From: Rhodobacteraceae bacterium UBA6197
Lineage (GTDB): Bacteria > Pseudomonadota > Alphaproteobacteria > Rhodobacterales > Rhodobacteraceae
Reading direction: 5' to 3'
Assembly: GCA_002422085.1 (NCBI GenBank)
Contig: DISZ01000018.1
Span: 378,962-442,961 of the forward strand
Length of the DNA: 64,000 bases
The notes under the pieces were generated by a model. That model was not told the DNA's origin. It did no database searches and worked only from the letters and a program-made list of their open reading frames with translations. A program made the translations under genes and the position numbers. Below, piece after piece: positions 44,834 through 54,530 of this stretch (the first letter of the stretch is position 1; every line of letters begins with the position of its first letter).

Positions 44834-45541
44834 ATGCACACGTTCATTTTCGGAATCTACCCCTACATCGCCTTGGCAGTTCTGCTGATTGGCAGCATTG
44901 CGCGCTATGATCGCGATCCTTTCACCTGGAAATCCTCCTCCAGCCAATTGCTGCGCCGCAAGCAACTGATCGTGGGATCGGTCCTGTTCCACATCGGCGT
45001 GCTGACAATCTTTTTCGGCCACCTGTTTGGTCTGTTGTCGCCGCTCTGGCTGATCGAAGCCCTGGGCATCAGCCACGAGGCCAAGCAGATCCTGGCCATC
45101 GTGGTTGGCGGCCTCGGCGCGATCTCGGCGCTGGTAGGCGGGTTCATCCTGCTCTATCGCCGGCTGGCTGATCCGCGTATCCGCGCGACATCCAGCACGA
45201 TGGACATCGTGATCCTGTCGCTGCTGATGTTCCAGCTGTGCCTTGGCACGCTGTCGATCTTTGTGTCGCTTCAGCATCTGGACGGCGGCGAAATGGTCAA
45301 GTTCATGCGGTGGGCGCAAGCGATCTTCATCCTTGACGGCAACGCGGCCAGCTACACCGTGGGCGCCTCGTGGATCTTCGAGTTGCACATCCTGACCGGG
45401 CTGACGATTTTCGTGCTGTTTCCGTTCAGCCGGCTGGTGCACATGGTCTCTGGCCTTGCGGCGCCTTTCCGCTACCTGTTGACGCGGACCGGCTATCAGA
45501 TTGTCCGGACGCGCCGCAAATCCATCAAACCGGCGGAGTAA
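44834..45541 (+). CDS. narI: Respiratory nitrate reductase gamma subunit
   Basis: A 235-aa membrane cytochrome b with five helices, oxidising quinol and feeding NarH. IYPYIALAVLLIGSIARYDR is the periplasmic-start helix; conserved His in LFHIGVLTIFFGHLFGL and in the C-terminal HILTGLTIF and RLVHMVSG bind two haems b. GGAGGC is 7 bases before the ATG. Confidence 0.97.
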   Translation: MHTFIFGIYPYIALAVLLIGSIARYDRDPFTWKSSSSQLLRRKQLIVGSVLFHIGVLTIFFGHLFGLLSPLWLIEALGISHEAKQILAIVVGGLGAISALVGGFILLYRRLADPRIRATSSTMDIVILSLLMFQLCLGTLSIFVSLQHLDGGEMVKFMRWAQAIFILDGNAASYTVGASWIFELHILTGLTIFVLFPFSRLVHMVSGLAAPFRYLLTRTGYQIVRTRRKSIKPAE

Positions 45542-45545
45542 GCAT

Positions 45546-46352
45546 ATGGACTCGGCACTTTTTCCCGAGCTGATCGTCAACGGCGAGCGGGTTCCCCATA
45601 CCCTGATCGCCGCTGAAACCCAAAATCAGGTTGCGCCCAAGGGCAAGCCCGGGATCGCGTGGCGCAAGGCCGCCAATGCCGTGGCGATCCGCACCCTGCT
45701 TTTGCAAGAGGCCCATTCGCGCGATATCGCGGCCGAGGCGCAAGAGGTTGGGCCCGGACGCTTCGAGACCGACGAGGAGGCCCTGATCCGGGGCCTTCTC
45801 GAAACCGCCGTCGACGTGACGCCGCCGAGCGCCGAGGATATCCAGGCCGAATGGCTGAAGGATCCGACCCGCTTCAAGACGCCGCCGCTGTGGGAGGTAT
45901 CGCATATCCTTTGCCTCTGCGATCCGCGTGATGCAGAAGCGACCGCCAAGGCGCTGGTCCGCGCAAAGGCCATCCAGACGCTCGCCCAGAGCGACCCCAA
46001 AAGCTTTGCGGCGCTTGCGGCGCGGGAAAGCGACTGCGGCTCCAAATCGTCAGGCGGCTCTCTCGGGCAGCTTGGGCCGGGCGATACCGTCCCGGAATTC
46101 GAGGCGGCCCTGCGCATACTTGGTGAAGGCGAGATGACGGCCGAGCCGGTGCTGACCCGGCACGGATATCATGTGATCCGCATGGATGCCGTCGCCGAGG
46201 GCAAGGTTCTGCCGTTTGAGGCCGTTCGCGAAAAGATCGCATTGGCCCTGGAAAAGGCCGCATGGGCCCGGCAGGCCCGGCAATTCGTCAATGAACTGGT
46301 CGAGAATGCCGATATCAAAGGGGCAGAGCTGACAGCGGCTGACCAAGCCTAG
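45546..46352 (+). CDS. Parvulin-type peptidyl-prolyl isomerase of the nar operon
   Basis: A 268-aa NifM/PpiC-like protein: N-terminal helical region (1-110) and a parvulin domain (about 115-225: VSHILCLCDPRDAEATAK, FAALAARESDCGSKSSG-GSLGQL, VLTRHGYHVIRMD). No signal peptide, so cytosolic, where NarG and NarH fold. Starts 4 bases after narI and is the last gene before a strong hairpin. Homologues close nar operons in several proteobacteria and probably help NarGH folding; this is inference. Confidence 0.9.
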   Translation: MDSALFPELIVNGERVPHTLIAAETQNQVAPKGKPGIAWRKAANAVAIRTLLLQEAHSRDIAAEAQEVGPGRFETDEEALIRGLLETAVDVTPPSAEDIQAEWLKDPTRFKTPPLWEVSHILCLCDPRDAEATAKALVRAKAIQTLAQSDPKSFAALAARESDCGSKSSGGSLGQLGPGDTVPEFEAALRILGEGEMTAEPVLTRHGYHVIRMDAVAEGKVLPFEAVREKIALALEKAAWARQARQFVNELVENADIKGAELTAADQA

Positions 46353-46414
46353 GGCACTGCGTAACGCGGCGCCTGATCCCGCGAGCATTCCTTGAAAGCG
46401 GCGCAGCCAGCGCA

Positions 46415-46443
46415 AACACGGGCGGATTTGTTCCGCCCGTGTT
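46415..46443 (+). terminator. Terminator hairpin at the end of the nar operon
   Basis: A perfect 12-bp stem, AACACGGGCGGA/TCCGCCCGTGTT, with loop TTTGT, 62 bases after the parvulin stop. Very stable, no long U-run. Ends narKGHJI-ppi and may also stop the oppositely oriented ATPase transcript. Confidence 0.7.
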
Positions 46444-46831
46444 CATGGCTGGCCCCGCGATCTGGGCATCTGGTTCCGGCTTGATGGTCAGACCGCCGCG
46501 CGGTGTCTTGCGCGCGAGATCGGAGGGCGGGCGTGGGCCCGGCGACCGACCCTGTTTCGCCGCATTATTGGCACCCCGATCAATGTTACCGCGCCCTTGT
46601 TCCGACCCTGCCACGGCTGTCGTTTCGGCATGTCGCGGTTTGTTCCGGCCCCGATCATGGCCTGTGTTGTGGGCATGACCGGGTCTGCGGACTGGGGGCT
46701 AGCCGTGATGGCGCGGCCGCGTTGAATGCTTTTGGAAAAGGTTCTGGGCAATGAGGCGCGGGTGAAACTGCCCGCGCGGCCCGCAAGCATTCGCCTGCGG
46801 CCCTTGGAGCGCTACACAGGGTCTTGCACAG
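46444..46831. other. Intergenic stretch without a gene
   Basis: About 390 bases between the nar terminator and the convergent P-type ATPase. No start with a ribosome-binding site, no domain and no FNR-type box seen. Confidence 0.5.
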
Positions 46832-48715
46832 TTACAGGGCGCCTTGCTGGCTGCGCGGTGAAATGCCAAGGGCGCGCAGGGCATTCAAGATCACCGCCAC
46901 GTCGATGACCTCTTGCAAGATCGCGCCCTGCACCGGGGTCAGATAGCCCAAGGCCGCCGCGACCATCCCCAGAACCGACAGGCCGATCCCGGCGACCACG
47001 CTTTGCCACGCAATCATCAGCGCGCGTCGGGCAATTTCCACACCGGGCAGGATCCGGTCCAGATGATCGACCAGCAGCACCACATCTGCCGCCTCGGTCG
47101 AGGCTGCCGCCCCGCGCACCCCCATCGCCACACCGATATCCGCAGCGGCCAGCGCCGGCGCGTCATTGATGCCATCGCCGACCATCATGACCGGGCCGTT
47201 CTTGCGTTCCGTCAGCACCAAAAGCACCTTTTGGTCCGGGGTCAGCGCCGCGTGAACGCCCTCTAGCCCCAGCCCCTCGCTGATCGCCAAAGCGACGGCC
47301 GGCCGGTCTCCGGTGGCCAAAAGAATGCGCGAGATGCCCTGACCGCGCAGCCCGGCCAGCAGCTGGCCGGTGCCCGGGCGCAGCGCGTCGGCCAATAGCA
47401 GATGCCCGGCCAGCACCCCGTCAACCGCCAGCGCCACCAGAACCTCGCCAGCCGACTGGCCAGGGCTGGCACCCGGCTGCCCCGTCAGTCGCCCGACCAC
47501 GAAATCGGCGCCGCCAATGATCACCGCATGGCCGTCGATATGCCCGATCACCCCCTCGCCGGGGATCTCTTGCACCGATTGCGGCACCGGAAGGGTCATC
47601 CCGCGGGCTTGCGCCTCGGCGACGATGGCCTGCGCGATCGGGTGTTTTGAGGCCTGATCCAGCGCCGCCGCAAGGAAAAGCAGCCGCTCGGGCGTATAGC
47701 TGCCGAACGGCTCGATCGACACGATCTTGGGCTGCCCCTCGGTCAGGGTGCCGGTCTTGTCAAGGATCAGCGTCTTGACCCGCGCCAAAGCCTCTAGCGG
47801 TTTGGCGCCCTTGATAAGCACGCCGAAATGCGCCGCACGCGACAGCCCCGCAACCAGTGCTACCGGCACCGCAAGGATCAAGGGGCAGGGCGTGGCGATG
47901 ACCAGAACCGCCACGGCGCGGATCGGATCGCCGCTTAGCACCCATGCCGCGGCCGCCAGCACCACCGTCACCAGCAAGAACAGCAACGAATAGCGGTCGG
48001 CCAGCCGCGCCATCGGGGCCTTGGATTGCTGCGCCGCTTCGACAAGCCGGACGATCCCGGCATAGGTGCTGTCGGCGGCGCGGCGGGTGGCACGCAAATC
48101 AAACGCCTCGCCGGCGTTGGTCGAGCCGCTCATCACCTCTTGCCCTTGCGTCACACGCACCGGAAGCGATTCGCCCGTCAGCGCCGCCTGATCCAAAAGC
48201 GCGTTGGCGCTGACGACCAGCCCGTCCACGGGGGCGAATTCTCCCCGACGGATCAGCAGCAGATCGCCGGGTTCGATCGCCTCCAGCGGCACTTCGTCCA
48301 GCGCGCCGTTGCGATGCCGGGCGGCAGAGCGCGGCACGCGGGTCAGAAGGGCGCTCATTTCGCGCCGGGCGCGCCCTTCGGCAAAGCTTTCCAGAAAGGT
48401 GCCGCCGGCATACATCAGCGCGACCACCGCCGCCGCCAGCATTTCGCCAAAGATCAGCGCGGCGGTCATCGACAGCGCCGCAACGATATCCAGCCCGACC
48501 TCGCCGCGCCGCAGGCTTTGGATGATTTCGACCAGCAACCCCGCCAGAACCGGAAGCGCGCCGGCAGCCCAGATCAAGGCCGCGTAATCGGGCCAGCCGC
48601 CCAAGCGCGCGGCCCCCCCCGCGACAAGCCCGGTCAGCGCGACCGAAACCAGCGCAATTTTCACCCTGCTGTGCGTTGGCACCGTCGCCGGCGATGCAGA
48701 GAGTGCCGCCGACAT
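46832..48715 (-). CDS. Heavy-metal translocating P-type ATPase (P1B)
   Basis: A 627-aa P1B-type ATPase. Actuator TGES at 180-183, membrane metal site TPCP at 275-278 (not CPC), phosphorylation Asp319 in DKTGTLT, SKHPIAQAI (HP motif) near 355, GDGIND hinge near 520. There is no N-terminal HMA or His-rich metal-binding domain. The TPCP motif argues against Cu+-ATPases; Cd/Zn/Co or another divalent metal is more likely, but specificity is not settled. Starts 4 bases after the cbpM stop, so it belongs to the cbpA-cbpM transcript. Confidence 0.9.
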   Translation of the reverse strand: MSAALSASPATVPTHSRVKIALVSVALTGLVAGGAARLGGWPDYAALIWAAGALPVLAGLLVEIIQSLRRGEVGLDIVAALSMTAALIFGEMLAAAVVALMYAGGTFLESFAEGRARREMSALLTRVPRSAARHRNGALDEVPLEAIEPGDLLLIRRGEFAPVDGLVVSANALLDQAALTGESLPVRVTQGQEVMSGSTNAGEAFDLRATRRAADSTYAGIVRLVEAAQQSKAPMARLADRYSLLFLLVTVVLAAAAWVLSGDPIRAVAVLVIATPCPLILAVPVALVAGLSRAAHFGVLIKGAKPLEALARVKTLILDKTGTLTEGQPKIVSIEPFGSYTPERLLFLAAALDQASKHPIAQAIVAEAQARGMTLPVPQSVQEIPGEGVIGHIDGHAVIIGGADFVVGRLTGQPGASPGQSAGEVLVALAVDGVLAGHLLLADALRPGTGQLLAGLRGQGISRILLATGDRPAVALAISEGLGLEGVHAALTPDQKVLLVLTERKNGPVMMVGDGINDAPALAAADIGVAMGVRGAAASTEAADVVLLVDHLDRILPGVEIARRALMIAWQSVVAGIGLSVLGMVAAALGYLTPVQGAILQEVIDVAVILNALRALGISPRSQQGAL

Positions 48716-48719
48716 GTGC

Positions 48720-49057
48720 TCAACCCTTGCCCGCGGCCTGCAGCGCGGCGCCCAGCCGGGCGCGAACGTCGGCGGGCTCGCGTGCGATTGCCTTGACGAG
48801 GGCGGCGAATTCGGCGCGCGATGTGTGCAACTGATCGATTAGCGACAGCACCATGGCGGCGGTTTCCGCGTCCATCTCGTAGATGTCCGACAGTTCGCAC
48901 AACAGGTCCAAACGCACGATATCGACATTTTCAAGCAGCAGCGCGTTGCCTTCGCTGCGCGGCACGATCGCCTCGGCTTCGATAAAGGCAACCAGCCGGG
49001 TGCGGGTCAGGCCGGTGACGCGGGCGATCGCTTCGGCTTCGGTAATTCGTTCGCTCA

Positions 49058-49061
<4 letters not shown>
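48720..49061 (-). CDS. cbpM: Chaperone modulator CbpM-like protein
   Basis: A 113-aa MerR-like helix-turn-helix protein (TEAEAIARVTGLTRTRLVAFIEAEAI) followed by helical LLCELSDIYEMDAETAAMVLSLIDQLH, the CbpM layout. CbpM binds the J-domain of CbpA and inhibits it. The ATG overlaps the CbpA stop by 4 bases, the usual cbpA-cbpM coupling. Confidence 0.88.
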
Positions 49062-49999
<938 letters not shown>

Positions 50000-50106
50000 C
50001 TGCGCCGATCCTGTCCTGTTTTCGTTGCCAGAAGATGACGTTTTTGCGGTCACCACACTGATTCATGTCAAACACCGGCAGATCGGTCGCCGCCTTCGGA
50101 TACGCG

Positions 50107-50769
50107 TCAGGCCGCCCCCTGAAGCATGGGCCGCGCCTTGGTGGCCAGGTGCGTGACCTTGCTGGCCGGGATGCGCCCGGTATGGGCAAACTCGGCAGGC
50201 ATGCGCAATGCGGCATAAACCCGCCCGTCTTCACCATTGCGATAGGTCGGCCCATAGCGGCTGACGTCATAGCCCGTCTGGCGCAACGCCCGCATCAGCG
50301 CCAGCGAGGACAGGCAGATCATTTCGCGCGCGCCATTGTCGCGGGCGCGCCCGACCAGCCCGTCAACGATCAGGCGCAGGCAGGTCGCGCGGTCCTGCTG
50401 CGTCTCGAGCGCGTCGGAAATGACCAGCCGGGTGCACTCCCAGACTTCGGGCGTGGCGATGTCAGTGGGCAGGATTTCAGGCGGGATATGGTCCAGCTTT
50501 CCCAGATGTGCGTCGCGCAACATATAGCTGTGCGGCCCCCAGACCGCGGTGGTGGACATCGCCCTTGCGCCGCCGACGACGCGACCCTTGTGAATCACGA
50601 CCGAGTAATGCGCCTCGGGGGTGTCGTATTGGTCCATCTCGACCTCGCCATTGTGGGGAACATCCCAGCCCAGCTGATCGACGAAAATCTGTTTGCGAAG
50701 CAGCAGAAAATCGTAAAACGCGGCGCCGTGGCGGTGAAAGTCGGAAAAATCGAACGTAACGTTGTGCAT
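50107..50769 (-). CDS. luxI: Acyl-homoserine-lactone synthase (LuxI family)
   Basis: A 220-aa AHL synthase. Conserved residues are all visible: Arg25, Phe29, Trp35 (LRKQIFVDQLGW), the acidic set Glu44, Asp46, Asp49 (EMDQYD), Arg69 (VGGARAM) and the ECTRLVIS segment near 110. It joins acyl-ACP with S-adenosylmethionine. The AAGGAGACGATC ribosome-binding site is strong. Downstream of luxR by 103 bases on the same strand. Acyl-chain length cannot be read from the sequence. Confidence 0.95.
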   Translation of the reverse strand: MHNVTFDFSDFHRHGAAFYDFLLLRKQIFVDQLGWDVPHNGEVEMDQYDTPEAHYSVVIHKGRVVGGARAMSTTAVWGPHSYMLRDAHLGKLDHIPPEILPTDIATPEVWECTRLVISDALETQQDRATCLRLIVDGLVGRARDNGAREMICLSSLALMRALRQTGYDVSRYGPTYRNGEDGRVYAALRMPAEFAHTGRIPASKVTHLATKARPMLQGAA

Positions 50770-50844
50770 GATCGTCTCCTTTTGACAAGGGCAATCCTAA
50801 ACACGTTAAGGTTGTGTAAATTTGTCTTAATAACGTCATAACTG

Positions 50845-50864
50845 CGCGCCGCAAAACTGGCGCG
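50845..50864 (-). terminator. Short hairpin between luxR and luxI
   Basis: CGCGCC/GGCGCG 6-bp stem with an 8-base loop, just after the luxR stop in the transcript. It may partly terminate luxR mRNA or separate its expression from luxI. Further on, an ACAC-N9-GTGT element on the way to luxI could be a degenerate lux box, but it is weak. Confidence 0.35.
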
Positions 50865-50872
50865 GATCGGCG

Positions 50873-51481
50873 TCAGATCAGGCGGTGCGTCGCAGCGATG
50901 GTCAGCAATTGCGACTGCGTGCGCGCGCCCAGTTTGCGCCGGGCTCCGGCAAGACGGGCCTTTACCGCGCTTTCCGAAATGCCGATCTCGGCGGCAATCT
51001 GTTTCGTGCGCAGGCCGCGCGCCTGCATGCGCAGGGCGGTAACCTCGGCGGCCGTCAGATCGGGCGGACGGATCGTGCCACAATGAAGCCGTTCCAACAG
51101 ATCCATCAGCTGCGCGAGTTCTTCGTCGGCAAACGAACGGTCGGACCTGAAAAAGGTGGCATAGCTGCGCAATCCGGCATCCTCGGGGCGCGAAAATGAA
51201 GCCGTGGCACCAAATGGCAGCCCCAGCTTGCGTGCCAGCAAAAAGACGCCGGCGGGGTCTGGTATGTTCAGATCTGACCAGCGGGTAATACCACAGTGGC
51301 TATAGACCCACCTCATGATCGGATCGTGCACGACAAGGCCTTGTGTCGTGTAGGTATCAATCCAATCGGCGGGAAGGCGGTTCACTTCCTGTTCGGGAAA
51401 TGAATAGCCCACCCGCAGCGCAACATAAAAGCCGGCCGGGGCAAGATCCGAGAAAGTTGCGGTACAGGTTTGCAGATCCAT
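50873..51481 (-). CDS. luxR: LuxR-family AHL-responsive regulator
   Basis: A 202-aa regulator: autoinducer-binding domain (about 5-125, with PADWIDTYTTQGLVVHDPIM carrying the conserved Trp, Tyr and Asp) and a LuxR-type HTH (about 138-200: VTALRMQARGLRTKQIAAEI, GISESAVKARLAGARRKLG). Upstream of luxI, so the pair is a self-contained quorum-sensing circuit. Divergent across 106 bases from a paralogue lacking the HTH. Confidence 0.93.
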   Translation of the reverse strand: MDLQTCTATFSDLAPAGFYVALRVGYSFPEQEVNRLPADWIDTYTTQGLVVHDPIMRWVYSHCGITRWSDLNIPDPAGVFLLARKLGLPFGATASFSRPEDAGLRSYATFFRSDRSFADEELAQLMDLLERLHCGTIRPPDLTAAEVTALRMQARGLRTKQIAAEIGISESAVKARLAGARRKLGARTQSQLLTIAATHRLI

Positions 51482-51501
51482 CTAGGTTCAAATCGGTTGC
51501 G

Positions 51502-51513
51502 ATTGGCGCCAAT
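51502..51513. promoter_or_regulatory. Palindrome between luxR and the HTH-less paralogue
   Basis: ATTGGCGCCAAT, a perfect 12-bp palindrome 20 bases before luxR and 74 before the divergent gene. A candidate operator for LuxR itself or another dimeric regulator; not a standard lux box. Confidence 0.4.
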
Positions 51514-51587
51514 GAAAAATACGCTGCTGATCATTGAGCGAGGGCGGATACCATAGGGAACCCGCACCTTAGAGTTGAAAGAACGCA

Positions 51588-52037
51588 ATGGAAACGAAAA
51601 ACCGCCCCGAGGTGGAGGTGATTTTGCAGCGGCTCGCGCAGATGTGTGACACTGGCTATGCGCTGGCGCTGCACATCCGCTACACCCGCCCCACGGTCAT
51701 GTATCGCACTTACCCCAGCGACTGGCTGGCCCATTACAGCGCGCGCGGCATGATGTTGTCGGACCCGGTGGTGCATTGGGGGCTGACCAATACGGGCTAT
51801 GTCTACTGGGACTCGATTGACCTTCCCGACCCCGATCAGGTGATCTCCGAGGCGGCGCGCTTTGGCCTCAGGAACGGGCTGACCTGCGCGGTGGGACCGG
51901 CCAGATCACGCTCTATTTCGGGGTTTTCGCGCAGTTCAGGGCCGTTTGACGCGGCCGAAGCGGCCGAGTTGCTGGCGCTGACCGAAAAGCTGCATGCGTT
52001 GACTGCAATCGCCGAACCGGAGTCCGACAGGGTCTGA
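51588..52037 (+). CDS. Autoinducer-binding-domain-only protein (LuxR paralogue without HTH)
   Basis: A 149-aa protein consisting of an AHL-binding domain alone. Direct match to the neighbouring LuxR: PSDWLAHYSARGMMLSDPVV with WDSIDLPDP aligns with its PADWIDTYTTQGLVVHDPIM and WSDLNIPDP. Only 56 bases separate its stop from the next gene and no HTH is found in any frame, so the domain was lost rather than frameshifted. Clean start and ribosome-binding site. It could sequester AHL or form inactive heterodimers with LuxR, as truncated TraR variants do (inference). Confidence 0.85.
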   Translation: METKNRPEVEVILQRLAQMCDTGYALALHIRYTRPTVMYRTYPSDWLAHYSARGMMLSDPVVHWGLTNTGYVYWDSIDLPDPDQVISEAARFGLRNGLTCAVGPARSRSISGFSRSSGPFDAAEAAELLALTEKLHALTAIAEPESDRV

Positions 52038-52093
52038 ACCGCCCGGGCACCGCTGTCTCGATGGTGCCGCCGTGACGCCCCCCGAAACCAAGG

Positions 52094-52870
52094 ATGAGCC
52101 CCGTGACGCGACAGATCGACCTGAACTCGGATCTTGGCGAAGGTTTTGGGCCTTGGCCGATGGGCGATGATGCGGTGATGCTGACGCTGGTCAACAGCGC
52201 CAATATCGCCTGCGGTGGTCACGCCAGCGACCCCGAAACGATGTATCGCACGCTGTCGCTTGCGGCCCGTCAGGGCGTCACGGTCGGGGCGCATCCGGGC
52301 TATGCCGACCGGATCGGCTTTGGCCGCCGGGTCATCCCGATGCCGCCCGCCGAAATCGGGCGGATGGTTGCCGCGCAGGTCGGCGCGCTGCTCGGTGTGG
52401 CGGCGCAGGTGCCGGTCGCGGTGCGCTACGTCAAACCGCACGGCGCGCTGGCCAACCTTGCGGCCGCCGACCCCGAGGTGGCGCAGGCGATTGTCGCGGC
52501 GGTGCGGGCGATCCGTGCCGATCTGGCGATTCTGGCGATATCCGGCACGGCGCTGGAGGCTGCGGCGCGGGCGGCGGGCGTGCCCGTCTATTCCGAGATC
52601 TTCGCCGACCGCGCCTATCTGCCCAATGGCCAGCTGGTGCCGCGCGCGCACCCCGGTGCGGTGCTCCACGACGCCGAGGAGGCCGCCATGCGGCTGCTGG
52701 CGTTTCTTGAAACCGGCCGGATGCCGGTGCTGGGGGGGGCGCCGATCGCGCTGGCCGCGCAGTCGGTCTGCGTGCATGGCGATGGCCCGAGCGCGGTCGA
52801 GATGGCGCGCCAGATCCGCGCGCGCCTGACGGACGCGGGGGTCACACTGGCCCCGTTCCTCGCGCCCTGA
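52094..52870 (+). CDS. pxpA: 5-oxoprolinase subunit PxpA (LamB/YcsF family)
   Basis: A 258-aa subunit of the ATP-dependent 5-oxoprolinase PxpABC, which opens 5-oxoproline to glutamate. Family motifs: IDLNSDLGEGFGPW, SANIACGGHASDPETM, GAHPGYADRIGFGRR and YVKPHGAL. First of three tightly packed genes (2-base gap to pxpB). Confidence 0.95.
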   Translation: MSPVTRQIDLNSDLGEGFGPWPMGDDAVMLTLVNSANIACGGHASDPETMYRTLSLAARQGVTVGAHPGYADRIGFGRRVIPMPPAEIGRMVAAQVGALLGVAAQVPVAVRYVKPHGALANLAAADPEVAQAIVAAVRAIRADLAILAISGTALEAAARAAGVPVYSEIFADRAYLPNGQLVPRAHPGAVLHDAEEAAMRLLAFLETGRMPVLGGAPIALAAQSVCVHGDGPSAVEMARQIRARLTDAGVTLAPFLAP

Positions 52871-52872
52871 CG

Positions 52873-53562
52873 ATGTTAACGCCCCGCTTTATCGCCGTGG
52901 CCGATCACGCACTGCTGGTCGAATTCGCCTCTGAAATCTCCGATCCGGCCAATGCTTCGGTGCGCGCGCTGGATCGCGCCTTGGCCGCCGATCCGCCCAG
53001 AGGGCTGCGCGAGGTGGTGCCGGCCTATGTGAACCTGCTGATCGATTTCGACCCGCTGGAAAGCGACCACAAGACCCTTGAAATGGCGGTTCAGAGCCTT
53101 TTGAAGGCGCCCGCGACCGTCCCGCCCACCGGCACGCAGCGCACGGTCGAGGTCTGCTATGACGCGGATTTCGCGCCGGATCTGGCCGCCGTTGCCACCG
53201 CCACCGGGCTTGATGAGGCGGCCGTCGTCAACGCCCATCTGGCCGGGGATTACCGCGTCTTCATGTTTGGGTTCGCACCGGGCTATGCCTATCTTGCCGG
53301 GGTTCCGCCGCAGATCCAGGTGCCGCGCAAGGCCGCGCCCCTGCGGGGCATCGCGGCCGGCAGCGTGCTGATCGCGGGGCCGCAGTGTCTGGTCACCACG
53401 CTGACCATGCCGACCGGCTGGTCGATCATCGGCCGCTCGCCAACCCAGATCTTGCGGACCGATCCGGCGCGCCCGTTCCTGTTTGACGTCGGTGACCGGG
53501 TGACGTTCAAGCGCATCGACCGCGCCGGTTTTGCGCGCGCCGAAAAGGCGGCACGGGCATGA
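52873..53562 (+). CDS. pxpB: 5-oxoprolinase subunit PxpB (KipI family)
   Basis: A 229-aa subunit: DHALLVEF near the N-terminus, PAYVNLLIDFDP, and the C-terminal cyclophilin-like part with FGFAPGYAYLAGVP, PRKAAPLRGIAAGSVLIAG and GWSIIGRSP. Works with PxpC. The stop overlaps pxpC by 4 bases. Confidence 0.95.
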   Translation: MLTPRFIAVADHALLVEFASEISDPANASVRALDRALAADPPRGLREVVPAYVNLLIDFDPLESDHKTLEMAVQSLLKAPATVPPTGTQRTVEVCYDADFAPDLAAVATATGLDEAAVVNAHLAGDYRVFMFGFAPGYAYLAGVPPQIQVPRKAAPLRGIAAGSVLIAGPQCLVTTLTMPTGWSIIGRSPTQILRTDPARPFLFDVGDRVTFKRIDRAGFARAEKAARA

Positions 53563-54500
53563 CCGAGGCGCGCTTCAGGGTCATCGCGACCGGGCCGCAT
53601 GTCTCGGTGCAGGATGCGGGCCGGTTCGGACAGATGCGCTTTGGCGTGCCGGCCTCGGGGCCGATGGACCGAACCGCCCATGCGATTGCCAATCGCGCCG
53701 TGGCGCGCCCTCCCGAGGCCGCCGGGATCGAGGTGTCGCGCGGCGGGCTGGTGCTAGAATGCCTGTCGGGCGCGGTCAGCCTTGCGGTCACCGGCGGCGG
53801 TTTCATCGTCGAGTCGGGCGAGGCAAGGGCGGGTTCATGGGTGCGGACCACGATCCGCGCCGGGCAGCGGCTGACGATTCGCCCCGGCCATTGGGGCAGT
53901 TGGGCCTATCTGGCCTTTGCGGGTGCGCTGGTGTCGCCCCACTGGCTGGGCCATGCCGCGACCCATTCGATGTCGGGGCTGGGCGGCGGCAAGCTGACCG
54001 TGGGGCAAGAGATTCTGGTCACCGGGGCGCGCCTTCTGGGCGATGAGGCGAAAATTCCCTGCCCGGTCTTTGCCCGCCCCTTGCACCGGGTTCACGTCGT
54101 GATGGGGCCGCAGGATCGGTTCTTTGACAGCGCTACGCAGGCACGCTTCCTGCACGAACCGTTCAGCCTGACCGACGCCTATGACCGCATGGGGGTGCGC
54201 CTGAAAGGCCCGCCCCTGATGCCGGTCGGCGCGCTGTCCATTCCCTCGGAGCCGATCTTGCGCGGCTCGGTTCAGGTCGCCGGAGACGGCGTGGCGACGA
54301 TTCTTCTGGCCGATCACCAGACCACCGGCGGCTATCCCAAGATCGCCACGATCCTGTCGGCGGATCTGGATCGGCTGGTGCAGTTGCGCCCGCGGGACCG
54401 GCTGCGCTTTTGCGCGGTTTCGGCGGCCGAGGCGGTGGCGCGCGCGCGTCTTCACGCCGCCAGAATTCGACCCTATTTCAGCGCAATCGGCCCCCGTTGA
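53559..54500 (+). CDS. pxpC: 5-oxoprolinase subunit PxpC (KipA / biotin-dependent carboxyltransferase-like)
   Basis: A 313-aa subunit: VSVQDAGRFGQMRFGVPASGPMD in two parts (QDAGRFGQ, GVPASGPMD), YLAFAGAL, VVMGPQDRFFD, SYDRMGVRL-like AYDRMGVRLKG and the ATP/ligand loop ADHQTTGGYPKIA. Completes pxpABC. The stop lies 30 bases from convergent tex. Confidence 0.95.
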   Translation: MTEARFRVIATGPHVSVQDAGRFGQMRFGVPASGPMDRTAHAIANRAVARPPEAAGIEVSRGGLVLECLSGAVSLAVTGGGFIVESGEARAGSWVRTTIRAGQRLTIRPGHWGSWAYLAFAGALVSPHWLGHAATHSMSGLGGGKLTVGQEILVTGARLLGDEAKIPCPVFARPLHRVHVVMGPQDRFFDSATQARFLHEPFSLTDAYDRMGVRLKGPPLMPVGALSIPSEPILRGSVQVAGDGVATILLADHQTTGGYPKIATILSADLDRLVQLRPRDRLRFCAVSAAEAVARARLHAARIRPYFSAIGPR

Positions 54501-54530
54501 CGGGCGCCGCCCGGCGTGGCGCAGACCCGC

